NCBI GenBank assembly: GCA_947466425.1 | Contig: CANIBZ010000016.1 | Coordinates: 1 to 50,836, forward strand | DNA: 50,836 bases | DNA from: Flavobacteriales bacterium | GTDB lineage: Bacteria > Bacteroidota > Bacteroidia > Flavobacteriales_D > Sanyastnellaceae | Direction: 5' to 3' | Shown here: positions 17,844 to 26,320 of the stretch, in pieces | Layout: each line of letters starts with the position of its first letter | How positions within the stretch are numbered: position 1 is the stretch's first letter | Translations under genes and position numbers: made by a program | Notes under the pieces: generated by a model | Database searches by the model: none | Seen by the model: only the letters and a program-made list of their open reading frames with translations | What the model was told of the DNA's origin: nothing

Positions 17844-20123
17844 TTATCTGTTTAAGGTTCCTTTGGCTTGAGCGTCAACAACCGCCACGCGAACCATGTT
17901 CACGATTTCACGGACCGAGCAACCCATTTGCAAGATATGGTAACTCCTTTTCATGCCCAACAAAATTGGGCCTATCACCTCCATACCTGCAACCTCTTGA
18001 AGAATTTTATAGCTAATGTTTCCCGCAGAAAGGTTAGGGAAAATAAGCGTATTCACTTTAGAATCTGCCAATTTCGAGAACGGGAAATTCTCTTTTCTCA
18101 TTTCAGGATTCAATGCGAAATTCGCTTGAATCTCACCGTCTACAATCAAATGTGGGTGGTTCTGGTGAAGCAGTGCAACGGCTTTGGAAACTTTGTCAGG
18201 ATCAGCACCATGTGAAGACCCGAAGTTCGAATAGCTCAGCATGGCCATTCGCGGTGCTATTTTCATTTTAGTTACCGCATCTGCTACCAACAAAGTGATG
18301 TCTACCAATTGCTCTGCCGTTGGATCGCGATTCACTGTTGTATCTGCGAAAAACATAGGCCCCTTCGGGGTTTGAACAATATACATTCCGCATACTGTTT
18401 TTATGTCTTTCGCTGTTCCAATTGTTTCTAAACCAGGACGAATAACCTTTGCGTAGTTTCGCGTCATTCCAGAAATCATAGCATCTGCAACGCCTGTTTC
18501 CACCATCATTGCTCCAAAATAATTTCGCTCACGCATGATGCGAGACGCTTCTGTTTTGGTTATGCCTTTGCGCATTCTCTTTTGGTAGAAAAACTCGCCA
18601 TATTTTTCGCGCTCTGCTCTGTGTGATTCGAGGCGTGGATCTATGATTTCTACGTCTGCCAAATCCAAATCAAACTCACGAATTAGCTCACGGATTTTAG
18701 ATTCTTCTCCCAATAAAATTGGGATAGCGATTCCGTCGTCCTTCGCCTGCTCTGCAGCTTTCAGAATTTTCGGATTGTCACCTTCAGCAAAAACAACACG
18801 CTTTTTATCTTTTCTTGCACGCTCTGAAATGCCTCTTGTGAGCGCATTGTCGCGTCCCATTCTTCCTAGAAGTTCGCTCGCATAAGCATCCCAATCCGTG
18901 ATTGGATTCTTCGCAACACCGCTTTCAATAGCAGCTTTCGCTACGGCTGTTGAGACAGCCACCAATAATCGTGGATCATTGGGCTTCGGTATTATATAAT
19001 CTTTTCCGAAGGAAAGACTTGTGATGTGATAGGCCTCCATTACCTCTTCGGGCACAGCTGATTTCGCTAAATCAGCCAAGGCTTTAACAGCAGCCAATTT
19101 CATGGCATCGTTAATTTTCGTAGCACGAACATCCAAGGCACCTCTGAATATAAATGGAAAGCCGAGTACGTTATTTACTTGGTTTGGATGATCACTTCTT
19201 CCGGTAGCCATAATTACATCTGGACGCGCAGCCATTGCTTCTTCGTATGGAATTTCAGGATCTGGATTTGCCAGAGCAAATACAACTGGATTAGTTGCCA
19301 TGGAACAAACCATTTCCGCCGTAACAATATTCCCTTGAGATAATCCCAAGAACACGTCTGCATTCACAAGGGCCTCTGCCAATGACTTCTCGTTCGAATC
19401 AACCGCAAATCTTTTCTTGCGATGATCTATGTCTTCTCGCGTAGTGTTGATTAGTCCCTTTGAATCGAACATCCGAATATTAGCGGGGTTCAAGCCCAGA
19501 CCAATCATAGTGTTCAGACAACTCAACGCAGCGGCACCTGCCCCACTCACGACTATTTTTATTTCGTTTAAATTCTTTCCTGCAATTTCCAAAGCATTTA
19601 AAAGAGCAGCGCTAGAAATAATTGCAGTGCCGTGCTGGTCATCGTGCATGATTGGAATATCTAAGGCTTCCTTCAATCTTTCTTCGATTTCGAAAGCTTC
19701 GGGTGCCTTAATATCTTCCAAATTTATACCACCAAAAGTTGGACTAATATTGATAACAGTCCTAACAAAATCTTCTACTTCCGTAGCCTTCATTTCGATG
19801 TCTATGGAATCGATGTCGGCGAAAATTTTAAAGAGCATCCCCTTTCCCTCCATCACAGGTTTACTAGCCTCCGGACCTAAATTACCAAGGCCAAGAATAG
19901 CTGTTCCGTTTGAGATAACCGCAACTAAATTTCCCTTGCCCGTGTACTTATATACATCGTCAATATTTGCGGCAATGGCCTTAACGGGTTCAGCAACTCC
20001 GGGAGAATAGGCCATTGCCAAATCTCGTTGCGTGCTGTATGGCTTCGTAGGTACTATTTCTAATTTCCCCTTCCTTCCTAACTCGTGATAATCTAACGCC
20101 TCTTTCTTCTTTATTTGCTTCAT
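17844..20123 (-). CDS. maeB: NADP-dependent malic enzyme with phosphotransacetylase-like domain
   Basis: This enzyme decarboxylates malate to pyruvate, supplying NADPH. The 759-residue form is the long MaeB type. The malic domain (YSPGVAEPVKAIA, MHDDQHGTAIISSAALLNAL) and Rossmann part (VVSGAGAAALSCLNTMIGLG) occupy residues 1 to about 420. A C-terminal phosphate-acetyltransferase-like domain (VVFAEGDNPKILKAA, PLLVADAV-type region, SYSNFGSSHG) follows and is usually regulatory. The ATG at 20123 is preferred over an upstream start at 20144 that would fall next to the -7 box. It is the first gene of the maeB-ruvA-sprA transcription unit. Confidence 0.96.
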   Translation of the reverse strand: MKQIKKKEALDYHELGRKGKLEIVPTKPYSTQRDLAMAYSPGVAEPVKAIAANIDDVYKYTGKGNLVAVISNGTAILGLGNLGPEASKPVMEGKGMLFKIFADIDSIDIEMKATEVEDFVRTVINISPTFGGINLEDIKAPEAFEIEERLKEALDIPIMHDDQHGTAIISSAALLNALEIAGKNLNEIKIVVSGAGAAALSCLNTMIGLGLNPANIRMFDSKGLINTTREDIDHRKKRFAVDSNEKSLAEALVNADVFLGLSQGNIVTAEMVCSMATNPVVFALANPDPEIPYEEAMAARPDVIMATGRSDHPNQVNNVLGFPFIFRGALDVRATKINDAMKLAAVKALADLAKSAVPEEVMEAYHITSLSFGKDYIIPKPNDPRLLVAVSTAVAKAAIESGVAKNPITDWDAYASELLGRMGRDNALTRGISERARKDKKRVVFAEGDNPKILKAAEQAKDDGIAIPILLGEESKIRELIREFDLDLADVEIIDPRLESHRAEREKYGEFFYQKRMRKGITKTEASRIMRERNYFGAMMVETGVADAMISGMTRNYAKVIRPGLETIGTAKDIKTVCGMYIVQTPKGPMFFADTTVNRDPTAEQLVDITLLVADAVTKMKIAPRMAMLSYSNFGSSHGADPDKVSKAVALLHQNHPHLIVDGEIQANFALNPEMRKENFPFSKLADSKVNTLIFPNLSAGNISYKILQEVAGMEVIGPILLGMKRSYHILQMGCSVREIVNMVRVAVVDAQAKGTLNR

Positions 20124-20141
20124 GTTCTTTCTTTGAGTTTG

Positions 20142-20149
20142 CAAAAATA
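20142..20149 (-). promoter_or_regulatory. -7 promoter box for maeB-ruvA-sprA
   Basis: TATTTTTG on the minus strand lies 18 nt upstream of the maeB ATG. It falls inside the T-run of the terminator of the preceding gene. No clear TTG lies at the expected distance. Confidence 0.5.
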
Positions 20150-20174
20150 AAACAACCTCGAAATTCGAGGTTGT
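20143..20174 (-). terminator. Terminator of the 20197-20910 gene
   Basis: On the minus strand an 11-bp inverted repeat, ACAACCTCGAA / TTCGAGGTTGT (20152-20162 with 20164-20174), is followed by TTTTATTTTTG. The stem's inner AA/TT pairs probably open to form the loop. Confidence 0.8.
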
Positions 20175-20196
20175 CCTTGCTTAAATCTTTCTTGAA

Positions 20197-20910
20197 TTAT
20201 TCTACAATTATTCGAATTGTCTCTTTTCCTTTCGGTGTTACTAGTGTAAATTGATATACCCCAGAAGCATAGTCCTGCGCATTCATAAGAATACTTCCCG
20301 AATTCCCTTTTACTAAAGACTTCTTCACTAATTCACCCTGCATATTTGTTATGAGTAACTGACCCTCTGTTACACCCTGCGGCATTTGGTAGTTTATGAA
20401 ACTCAATCCCTTTAATGGATTACTTCCAACCAATTCAAACTTTGAAGAATTCTCCTCGGTTACTCCCATAGGACAAACAGATTCGTAGCAAAAACTTACG
20501 GTCTGACAAGCTTGATCGGTTGGATTTGCTGTATTGAAGAAACAATAGGTAATCAGCGTTTGTCCCGGATTTCCTAATGGCTTATAATGAGCATAAAAAG
20601 TATGATTGGTATCACTTGCCAAGATATTCTGAGATAGAAGGGAAACATTTGTTGTTTCTCCATAACAAACTCCCCAACAAAAGTAATTCGATGTTCCTGG
20701 GATTTCCGAAATAACGCTTCTGCTGCATTTTACAGAGATGCTAGCGTTGGAGATATTTGTAACAGGCCATTCAGCAACCATTTCACCCGCCCCTGTAAGC
20801 GTAGCAGCAGTTGCATTAACCTGAACAACAGGATTTACCAATTCGATACTTTGCGCTGACACACCTAGGAAAGAAAGCGCTAATCCAAAAAAGAGAATAT
20901 TTTTTTTCAT
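20197..20910 (-). CDS. Secreted protein with T9SS type A sorting domain
   Basis: The 237-residue product has a signal peptide (MKKNILFFGLALSFLGVSAQ), a Cys-rich beta domain of about 130 residues (pairs such as CWGVC, CQTVSFC), and a C-terminal type A sorting domain with NPLKGLSFINYQM, ITNMQGELVKK and ASGVYQFTLVTPKGKETIRIIVE-like residues. Export through the SprA channel is therefore expected, followed by cell-surface attachment or release. I do not recognise the central domain. A -7 box ends only 4 nt before the ATG, so the mRNA may be leaderless. Confidence 0.85.
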   Translation of the reverse strand: MKKNILFFGLALSFLGVSAQSIELVNPVVQVNATAATLTGAGEMVAEWPVTNISNASISVKCSRSVISEIPGTSNYFCWGVCYGETTNVSLLSQNILASDTNHTFYAHYKPLGNPGQTLITYCFFNTANPTDQACQTVSFCYESVCPMGVTEENSSKFELVGSNPLKGLSFINYQMPQGVTEGQLLITNMQGELVKKSLVKGNSGSILMNAQDYASGVYQFTLVTPKGKETIRIIVE

Positions 20911-20914
20911 TTTC

Positions 20915-20922
20915 CAAAGATA
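20915..20922 (-). promoter_or_regulatory. -7 promoter box at the start of the T9SS cargo gene
   Basis: TATCTTTG on the minus strand ends 4 nt before the ATG at 20910. Transcription would begin at or next to the start codon, predicting a leaderless or nearly leaderless transcript. Confidence 0.5.
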
Positions 20923-20993
20923 TAAAAAGTAATTGGGCGAAATATTTCTTTATATTCGTTGCCCTAAAGTAAACCTATTAATAATTTAATCAC

Positions 20994-22514
20994 ATGAAAA
21001 AAGCTCTACTATTGATGGTTGTTGCCGTAATGTCGTCAACAATGTCTTTCGCTCAGTTGCCTGCTGGATCATATGGTCAAGATTTCACAATCACTGACCA
21101 ATTTGGTGTTACGCACAACTTGTACAACTACTTAGATCAAGGATATACAGTGTATATCGATGTATCTGCAACATGGTGCGGTCCATGTTGGAACTTCCAC
21201 AACACTGGTGCATTGGATGATTTGTACATCAACCACGGCCCTGCTGGTGCTCCTGGAGTATCTGCTGCTACTACTAACGAAGTTATGGTAATTTGGATTG
21301 ACGGTGATGGTACTACTACAGACGCTGATATGGCTGGTACTGGAACTAACACACAAGGTAACTGGTTAAACCCAACTGGAGCAGCTCCTATTGAGTTTCC
21401 AATGGCTAACCCAGCAACTGCTGTGGCTAACTCAATCAACAACGATTACAATATTGCTTATTTCCCAACTATCTACCGTATTTGCCCTAATCGTATTGTA
21501 ACTGAAGTAGGTCAATTAGATGGTGCTGGTTTGTACGCTACTCTTCAAGAGTGTCCTCCTCCAGCTTTCCAAACAAACGATCCTTCTATGTTAAGCTACG
21601 ACGGAGATATGGCTACTTGCGGAAACGTTGACGTTGCTGTTACTATCCAAAACAATGGTACTTCTCCATTAACTGCTTGTACAATCACTGTAACTGGCGG
21701 AACTACTCCATTGGTATTCAACTGGACTGGAAACCTTGCTACTTATGCTGTTGAAACAGTTAACGTTGGTACTGCTGCTTTAACGGGTCCTGCTACTTTG
21801 AATGTATCTATCACTTCTGCTGATGACAACACTTCTAACAACGCAACTTCAGCTGCTATTGCTTTCGCTGCGAACGGTACTACACACTTGAAATTAGATA
21901 TCTTGTTTGACCGTTACCCAGAAGAGTCTTCTTGGTCAGTAACTGATGACGCTGGAAACGTTGTTGCATCTGCTGATTACAGTGTTGCTCCACTTCCTGC
22001 TGACAACTCAACTAAAATTGTAGACATTTTCCTTCCTGCAACTGGATGTTACACTTTCACTGCAACTGATGCTTACGGTGATGGTTTCTACGACATGCAA
22101 TGGGGTGCTGCTGCAAACGGTCACATCATTGCTACTACAGTTAACGATGCTGGTGCTACCTTCTCTACATTGTGGAACTATGATGGAACTTACAACTTCG
22201 ATGTTGCTGCTGCTCCTTCAAACGTAAACACTGTAGTAGGTATCGAAGAAGTTAATCTTTCTGCTGGTGTTAGCGTTTATCCTAACCCTGCTAACGATTT
22301 CATCAATGTTGCTTACGGTTTAACTAACAACAGCGTTGTTACAGTTGACGTTATTAACGTTCTTGGTGAGCGCGTAATGACTGAATACGTTGGTAGCCAA
22401 GCTGCTGGAAACTACACTTCACGTTTAGATGTTTCTAACCTTTCTGCTGGTGTTTACATGTTGAATGTAACTATCAACGGAACGGTTAACACTGTTCGTG
22501 TTTCTGTAAAATAA
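20994..22514 (+). CDS. Secreted thioredoxin-fold protein with T9SS type A sorting domain
   Basis: This 506-residue modular cargo protein has a signal peptide (about 1-20), then a thioredoxin-like domain whose active-site motif TWCGPCWNFHN is intact at about residues 60-70. Next come a CARDB-like beta domain (CGNVDVAVTIQNNGTSPLTAC), a further beta domain with DAYGDGFYDMQWG, and a type A sorting tail with VYPNPANDFINVAYG and AGVYMLNVT. It is probably a surface or extracellular redox protein exported by SprA. Codon choice is strikingly uniform (GCT, ACT, GGT, AAC, TAC), like groEL, suggesting high expression. It has its own strong terminator and is divergent from the cargo gene at 20197. Confidence 0.88.
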   Translation: MKKALLLMVVAVMSSTMSFAQLPAGSYGQDFTITDQFGVTHNLYNYLDQGYTVYIDVSATWCGPCWNFHNTGALDDLYINHGPAGAPGVSAATTNEVMVIWIDGDGTTTDADMAGTGTNTQGNWLNPTGAAPIEFPMANPATAVANSINNDYNIAYFPTIYRICPNRIVTEVGQLDGAGLYATLQECPPPAFQTNDPSMLSYDGDMATCGNVDVAVTIQNNGTSPLTACTITVTGGTTPLVFNWTGNLATYAVETVNVGTAALTGPATLNVSITSADDNTSNNATSAAIAFAANGTTHLKLDILFDRYPEESSWSVTDDAGNVVASADYSVAPLPADNSTKIVDIFLPATGCYTFTATDAYGDGFYDMQWGAAANGHIIATTVNDAGATFSTLWNYDGTYNFDVAAAPSNVNTVVGIEEVNLSAGVSVYPNPANDFINVAYGLTNNSVVTVDVINVLGERVMTEYVGSQAAGNYTSRLDVSNLSAGVYMLNVTINGTVNTVRVSVK

Positions 22515-22533
22515 TCTTGATTTTCAAGGAAGA

Positions 22534-22564
22534 AGAGCCGACGATGCGTCGGCTCTTTTTTTTT
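22534..22564 (+). terminator. Strong terminator after the thioredoxin-fold cargo gene
   Basis: A 10-bp GC-rich stem, AGAGCCGACG / CGTCGGCTCT (22534-22543 with 22547-22556), has an ATG loop and is followed by eight or more T. Confidence 0.93.
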
Positions 22565-22611
22565 GGTACAGTCATTGGCTAAAGTTTTTTACTTTTAAAA
22601 AAAATATTTTT

Positions 22612-23097
22612 ATGCGCCTTTCTATTTCACTCTTCTTCCTGCTTTTTTCTTTGGTTATGTCGGCACAAGAATCTTTGCCTAGTATCTCATTGAAAGATCT
22701 AAACGGAAAAACCATTAACACAGCTAATCTTGCTCAAGATGGTAAACCCACTTTGATTTGCTTTTGGGCCACGTGGTGCAGCCCATGTAAAAAGGAATTG
22801 AACAACTATTTGGATTTATATGAAGAGTGGCAAGCGGAAACGGGAGTAAAAATCATAGCAGTTTCCATTGATGATCAACGCTCAGTCATGCGCGTAGCGC
22901 CCTATGTAAGCAGCGTTATGTGGCCTTACGATATTCTTCTCGATAGCAACAAGCAGTTCGCACAAGCGTTAGGCGTAAACAATGTTCCGCATACTTTTTT
23001 AGTAGATGGAACCGGGAAAATTGTTTGGCAGCACAACAATTACTCTGAAGGAGATGAGGAAGAACTTCATGAAGAACTATTAAAATTAAAGAAGTAA
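22612..23097 (+). CDS. TlpA-like exported thioredoxin
   Basis: This 161-residue protein has a cleavable signal peptide (MRLSISLFFLLFSLVMSA) and one thioredoxin domain with the active site FWATWCSPCKKEL (about residues 51-63). The cis-Pro region VPHTFLVDGTGKIVW is also present. It is expected to reduce disulfides in the periplasm. The AT-rich leader before the ATG has no recognisable promoter box, and a short terminator follows. It lies upstream of the DUF6029 and Omp28-like genes, a neighbourhood that I recall from other Bacteroidota. Confidence 0.9.
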   Translation: MRLSISLFFLLFSLVMSAQESLPSISLKDLNGKTINTANLAQDGKPTLICFWATWCSPCKKELNNYLDLYEEWQAETGVKIIAVSIDDQRSVMRVAPYVSSVMWPYDILLDSNKQFAQALGVNNVPHTFLVDGTGKIVWQHNNYSEGDEEELHEELLKLKK

Positions 23098-23117
23098 TTT
23101 TATTCATTAAGATTTAT

Positions 23118-23138
23118 AAGCCCGAAAGGGCTTTTTTT
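23118..23138 (+). terminator. Terminator after the TlpA-like gene
   Basis: A short stem, AAGCCC / GGGCTT, has a stable GAAA tetraloop and is followed by a run of T. Confidence 0.8.
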
Positions 23139-23169
23139 ATTTCCGATTGCGACGTATTTTCGACGTTCA

Positions 23170-24855
23170 ATGAATCGAATGAAAAAGATACTTGTATTTT
23201 CTACCTTAATTGTATTTGCCTTTGGGGCACAAGCGCAAGGCGACCCTAAAACACCTGGTCAATTGCATGGCAATTTCCAGTTTCTTTCACAGCAATACAG
23301 TGAAGACAGTCTGATTGGAGCAACAGTACCTCCAGCCACCACTGCCATTAACGGATTTGGCAACCTCATGTATACACAAGGAGGTTTCCGTGCGGGAATG
23401 CGATTTGAAACATACAATAACGCCATTCAAGGATTCAGCGCTCAAAACAGATATAAGGGCACGGGAATCGGGAATCGATTCATTCAATACCAAGACAGCA
23501 TTTTCAATGTGACTATTGGAAATTTCTACGAGCAGTTCGGAAACGGTCTGACCCTGCGCACCTATTGGGAGCCTAACCTCGGTATTGACAACGCACTTGA
23601 TGGTGCTCGGCTTATTATTACTCCAAAGAAAGGAATTACCTTGAAGGGTATATATGGACGTCAGCGTCTCGATTTCGACAGTAAAATCATCAATGCTGAT
23701 GGAATTATTCGTGGAAGTGATGCCGAATTCAACCTGAACTCAATTTTCAAATCGCTCACCGAAAAACAAACTCAATTAACCTTAGGGGCAAGCTTTGTAA
23801 GTAGATACCAGAATGGCGAGACGCGATTCGAAGACTCGTTGGTTTTCCTAACTCCGAATAACGTTTCGAATTCTGCGGTTAGATTTCAACTCAACAAAAA
23901 TGCCCTGGCTATTTCAGGTGAGTATGCTCAGAAAATTAATGACCCTAGTGCCGACAACGCGTACATCTACCGAAAAGGAAAAGCTTTTTTCTTGAATGCG
24001 TCTTATAGCGGAAGTGGATTCGGATTGAATTCAGCAGTGAAGTTTATTGACAATATGAGTTTTCGGGGAGACCGCAATTTGAAATTGTTCGATGTGCCAA
24101 CCAACTATCTTCCTTCAATAACAAAACAACACACCTACAATTTAGCATCAACTTTATATCCTTATGCCACTCCTATTAAAGGTGAGGTGAGCTTTATGAC
24201 TGAAGTCTTTTACACCTTCAAGAAAGGAACTAAACTTGGTGGTAAATATGGCACTCAATTATCTGCAAACTTTGCAGCAGCAAATGGATTAGACACAACA
24301 CGACTTACAGGCATTGAAGCTTACACCGACGCTTATCGTCTTAACTCAGTGAAGTTTGGTCCAACGAAATATGTTCGAGATTTCAATTTTGAAGTCAAGA
24401 AAAAATTGGGAAAAAAATTCTCTACTGCTTTTACCTATTACTACCTTGAATTCAATACGCTGGCCACCCCTGTAACGAATGACTTCAAAGGAATTGTTTA
24501 TGCCAACATTGAAGTGGTTGAATTGAATTATAAATTCACGCCGAAAGATAATTTACACCTTGAATTACAAGGCCTTCAGACCCAACAAGACAAAGGCGAT
24601 TGGGCAACGGTGGTTGCAGAATTCTCGCACTCACCGCATTGGAGTTTAGGTTTGGTAGATCAATACAACTATGGAAATCCAAGCGAAGAAAAGCGTATTC
24701 ATTATCTATTCGGAACAGTCGGGTATATCAACGGTTCACAAAGATTAACACTGGGGTACGGCAAGCGCAGACAAGGGGTATTTTGTATAGGAGGCGTGTG
24801 CCGTGCAGTGCCCGCAACGAACGGATTTGAATTAATGTACACAGCAAGTTTTTAA
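23170..24855 (+). CDS. DUF6029-like outer-membrane protein
   Basis: The 561-residue product has a signal peptide (about 1-22, cleaved after AQA). It is rich in alternating beta-barrel strands from GFRAGMRFETYNN and GNFYEQFGNGLTLRTYWEP through to a final aromatic strand ending in F. This fits the DUF6029 family of Bacteroidota. A conserved-looking Cys pair (GVFCIGGVCRAVPATNG) lies close to the C-terminus. The next gene, encoding an Omp28-like thioredoxin-fold lipoprotein, starts 1 nt after the stop, so the two probably act together in the outer membrane. A second in-frame ATG at 23179 could be the true start. Confidence 0.8.
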   Translation: MNRMKKILVFSTLIVFAFGAQAQGDPKTPGQLHGNFQFLSQQYSEDSLIGATVPPATTAINGFGNLMYTQGGFRAGMRFETYNNAIQGFSAQNRYKGTGIGNRFIQYQDSIFNVTIGNFYEQFGNGLTLRTYWEPNLGIDNALDGARLIITPKKGITLKGIYGRQRLDFDSKIINADGIIRGSDAEFNLNSIFKSLTEKQTQLTLGASFVSRYQNGETRFEDSLVFLTPNNVSNSAVRFQLNKNALAISGEYAQKINDPSADNAYIYRKGKAFFLNASYSGSGFGLNSAVKFIDNMSFRGDRNLKLFDVPTNYLPSITKQHTYNLASTLYPYATPIKGEVSFMTEVFYTFKKGTKLGGKYGTQLSANFAAANGLDTTRLTGIEAYTDAYRLNSVKFGPTKYVRDFNFEVKKKLGKKFSTAFTYYYLEFNTLATPVTNDFKGIVYANIEVVELNYKFTPKDNLHLELQGLQTQQDKGDWATVVAEFSHSPHWSLGLVDQYNYGNPSEEKRIHYLFGTVGYINGSQRLTLGYGKRRQGVFCIGGVCRAVPATNGFELMYTASF

Positions 24856-24856
24856 A

Positions 24857-25726
24857 ATGAAAAAGACATTACTATACCTTTTGGTTTTTGCCCTCTTATT
24901 TGGTTCTTGCGACCGATTAGAAAATCCGGTTACTGTAGCGAAAAATAAATATCGTGAAGATTTGTATGGTGCTGCCCCTACTTTTTCTACCGCAACGGTT
25001 GCGGAAAGAAATGTATTATTCGAAGAATTCACGGGCCATTTGTGTGGCTTCTGTCCCCCTTCAACTTTTCTAGCTTTACAATTGGACTCGCTATTAGGTG
25101 AGCGCATGGTCACTGTTGCCATTCATGCAGGATCACTTGCTGAGACTGGCGGAACGGCTTTTCAAACCGACTATACGACCACTGCAGGAAACTTGTATTG
25201 GTCGCAACTAAATGGCGGATTTAATCCGACAGCGCGAATTGATCGTCTTCAAGGACTTTCTCACTTCGAATACCTCGATCCAGCAAATGCAGGAAGTTGG
25301 CAAGACATTGTTACCAGCGAATTGAATGTTGTTACTCCTGTTGCAATGCAAGCAAATTGCCAATATGAGAATGCAGACAATGTTTTCAATATTCATATAA
25401 ATTCGCAATTTTTAGAGAGCTACAGCGGCAAAATAAACCTTGTGGTACTTCTTGTTGAAAGTGATTTAGTAAGCGCCCAGGAAGATTACAATCAGACACC
25501 AGCGGAGGTAGAGGATTATGTTCACATGCACGTTTTACGAACGAATGTTTCTGAACCTATGGGAAATCAAATTGCAAGCAACCCTGCTGCAGGTTTCTCG
25601 ACAACTACAAGTTTTACTATTCCTTTGAAAAGCATCTGGACCCCTACAAACATGACCGTGATTGGTTACTTGGTTGATGCCGATACCCATGAAGTATTGA
25701 ATGCTATTGAATATGAAATTAACTAA
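24857..25726 (+). CDS. Omp28-like lipoprotein with thioredoxin-type CxxC
   Basis: The 289-residue product has a lipoprotein signal (LLVFALLFGSC, lipid Cys at about residue 19). It has a thioredoxin-like N-terminal domain where EEFTGHLCGFCPPS carries the CxxC pair, followed by a beta-rich domain that includes VEDYVHMHVLRT. This matches the Omp28-related family found in Bacteroidota outer membranes. It probably works with the DUF6029 barrel encoded immediately upstream. The thiol partner or substrate is unknown. Confidence 0.82.
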   Translation: MKKTLLYLLVFALLFGSCDRLENPVTVAKNKYREDLYGAAPTFSTATVAERNVLFEEFTGHLCGFCPPSTFLALQLDSLLGERMVTVAIHAGSLAETGGTAFQTDYTTTAGNLYWSQLNGGFNPTARIDRLQGLSHFEYLDPANAGSWQDIVTSELNVVTPVAMQANCQYENADNVFNIHINSQFLESYSGKINLVVLLVESDLVSAQEDYNQTPAEVEDYVHMHVLRTNVSEPMGNQIASNPAAGFSTTTSFTIPLKSIWTPTNMTVIGYLVDADTHEVLNAIEYEIN

Positions 25727-26315
25727 GGCACTTATTCTTTTCTTTACGTTGTTGGCGTGTTCTGTAAATGCTCAACAAGCATTCAACGCGGGAATAGCTA
25801 TAGGCATGACCACCTCTCAAATAAGTGGAGATGGCCTTGGTGGATGGGACAAATTTGGAATAACAGGAGGAGCATATGTCAATGCTCCTTTCAACAAAAA
25901 AAACGGGCTCAAAATTGGACTTTATTATTCTGAAAAAGGATCTCGTACCAAAAGAGACACACTCAACTTCAATACTTTTTCATATAGACTTAATTATATC
26001 GAAGTACCCGTGCAGTGGTCCTATCAGAATGGTCCATTCACATTTTTATCAGGACTGTATTACGGAAGGCTTATTAAGCAGGACATACTCGCTAATAAAC
26101 TACCCTACCCCGTTAATCCAGCTTTCCGCAATTACGATATTGGACTGTGTGTTGGAGCTCTTTTACAAGTAGGAGATCATTTTTTTGTTGAAGGGAAATT
26201 TTCAACGAGTTTAATTCCAACAAGGCCTTCTCCCAATTTCGCAAATCCGAATTCGTATTATGAAAAAGGGAATTACAATCAAGTCCTTTATTTCCTGATT
26301 GGAAGGAACTTCTAA
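25713..26315 (+). CDS. Small outer-membrane beta-barrel protein
   Basis: The ATG at 25713 gives a signal peptide (MKLTKALILFFTLLACSVNAQ) and a product of 200 residues. It overlaps the upstream stop by 14 nt, suggesting coupling. The mature part alternates hydrophobic and polar residues over eight or so strands (GITGGAYVNAPF, GLKIGLYYSEKGSR, NYIEVPVQWSY) and ends in a C-terminal Phe. This is the PorT-like or OmpA-like barrel type common in Bacteroidota. No specific role can be assigned. Confidence 0.78.
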   Translation: MKLTKALILFFTLLACSVNAQQAFNAGIAIGMTTSQISGDGLGGWDKFGITGGAYVNAPFNKKNGLKIGLYYSEKGSRTKRDTLNFNTFSYRLNYIEVPVQWSYQNGPFTFLSGLYYGRLIKQDILANKLPYPVNPAFRNYDIGLCVGALLQVGDHFFVEGKFSTSLIPTRPSPNFANPNSYYEKGNYNQVLYFLIGRNF

Positions 26316-26320
26316 ATCCA

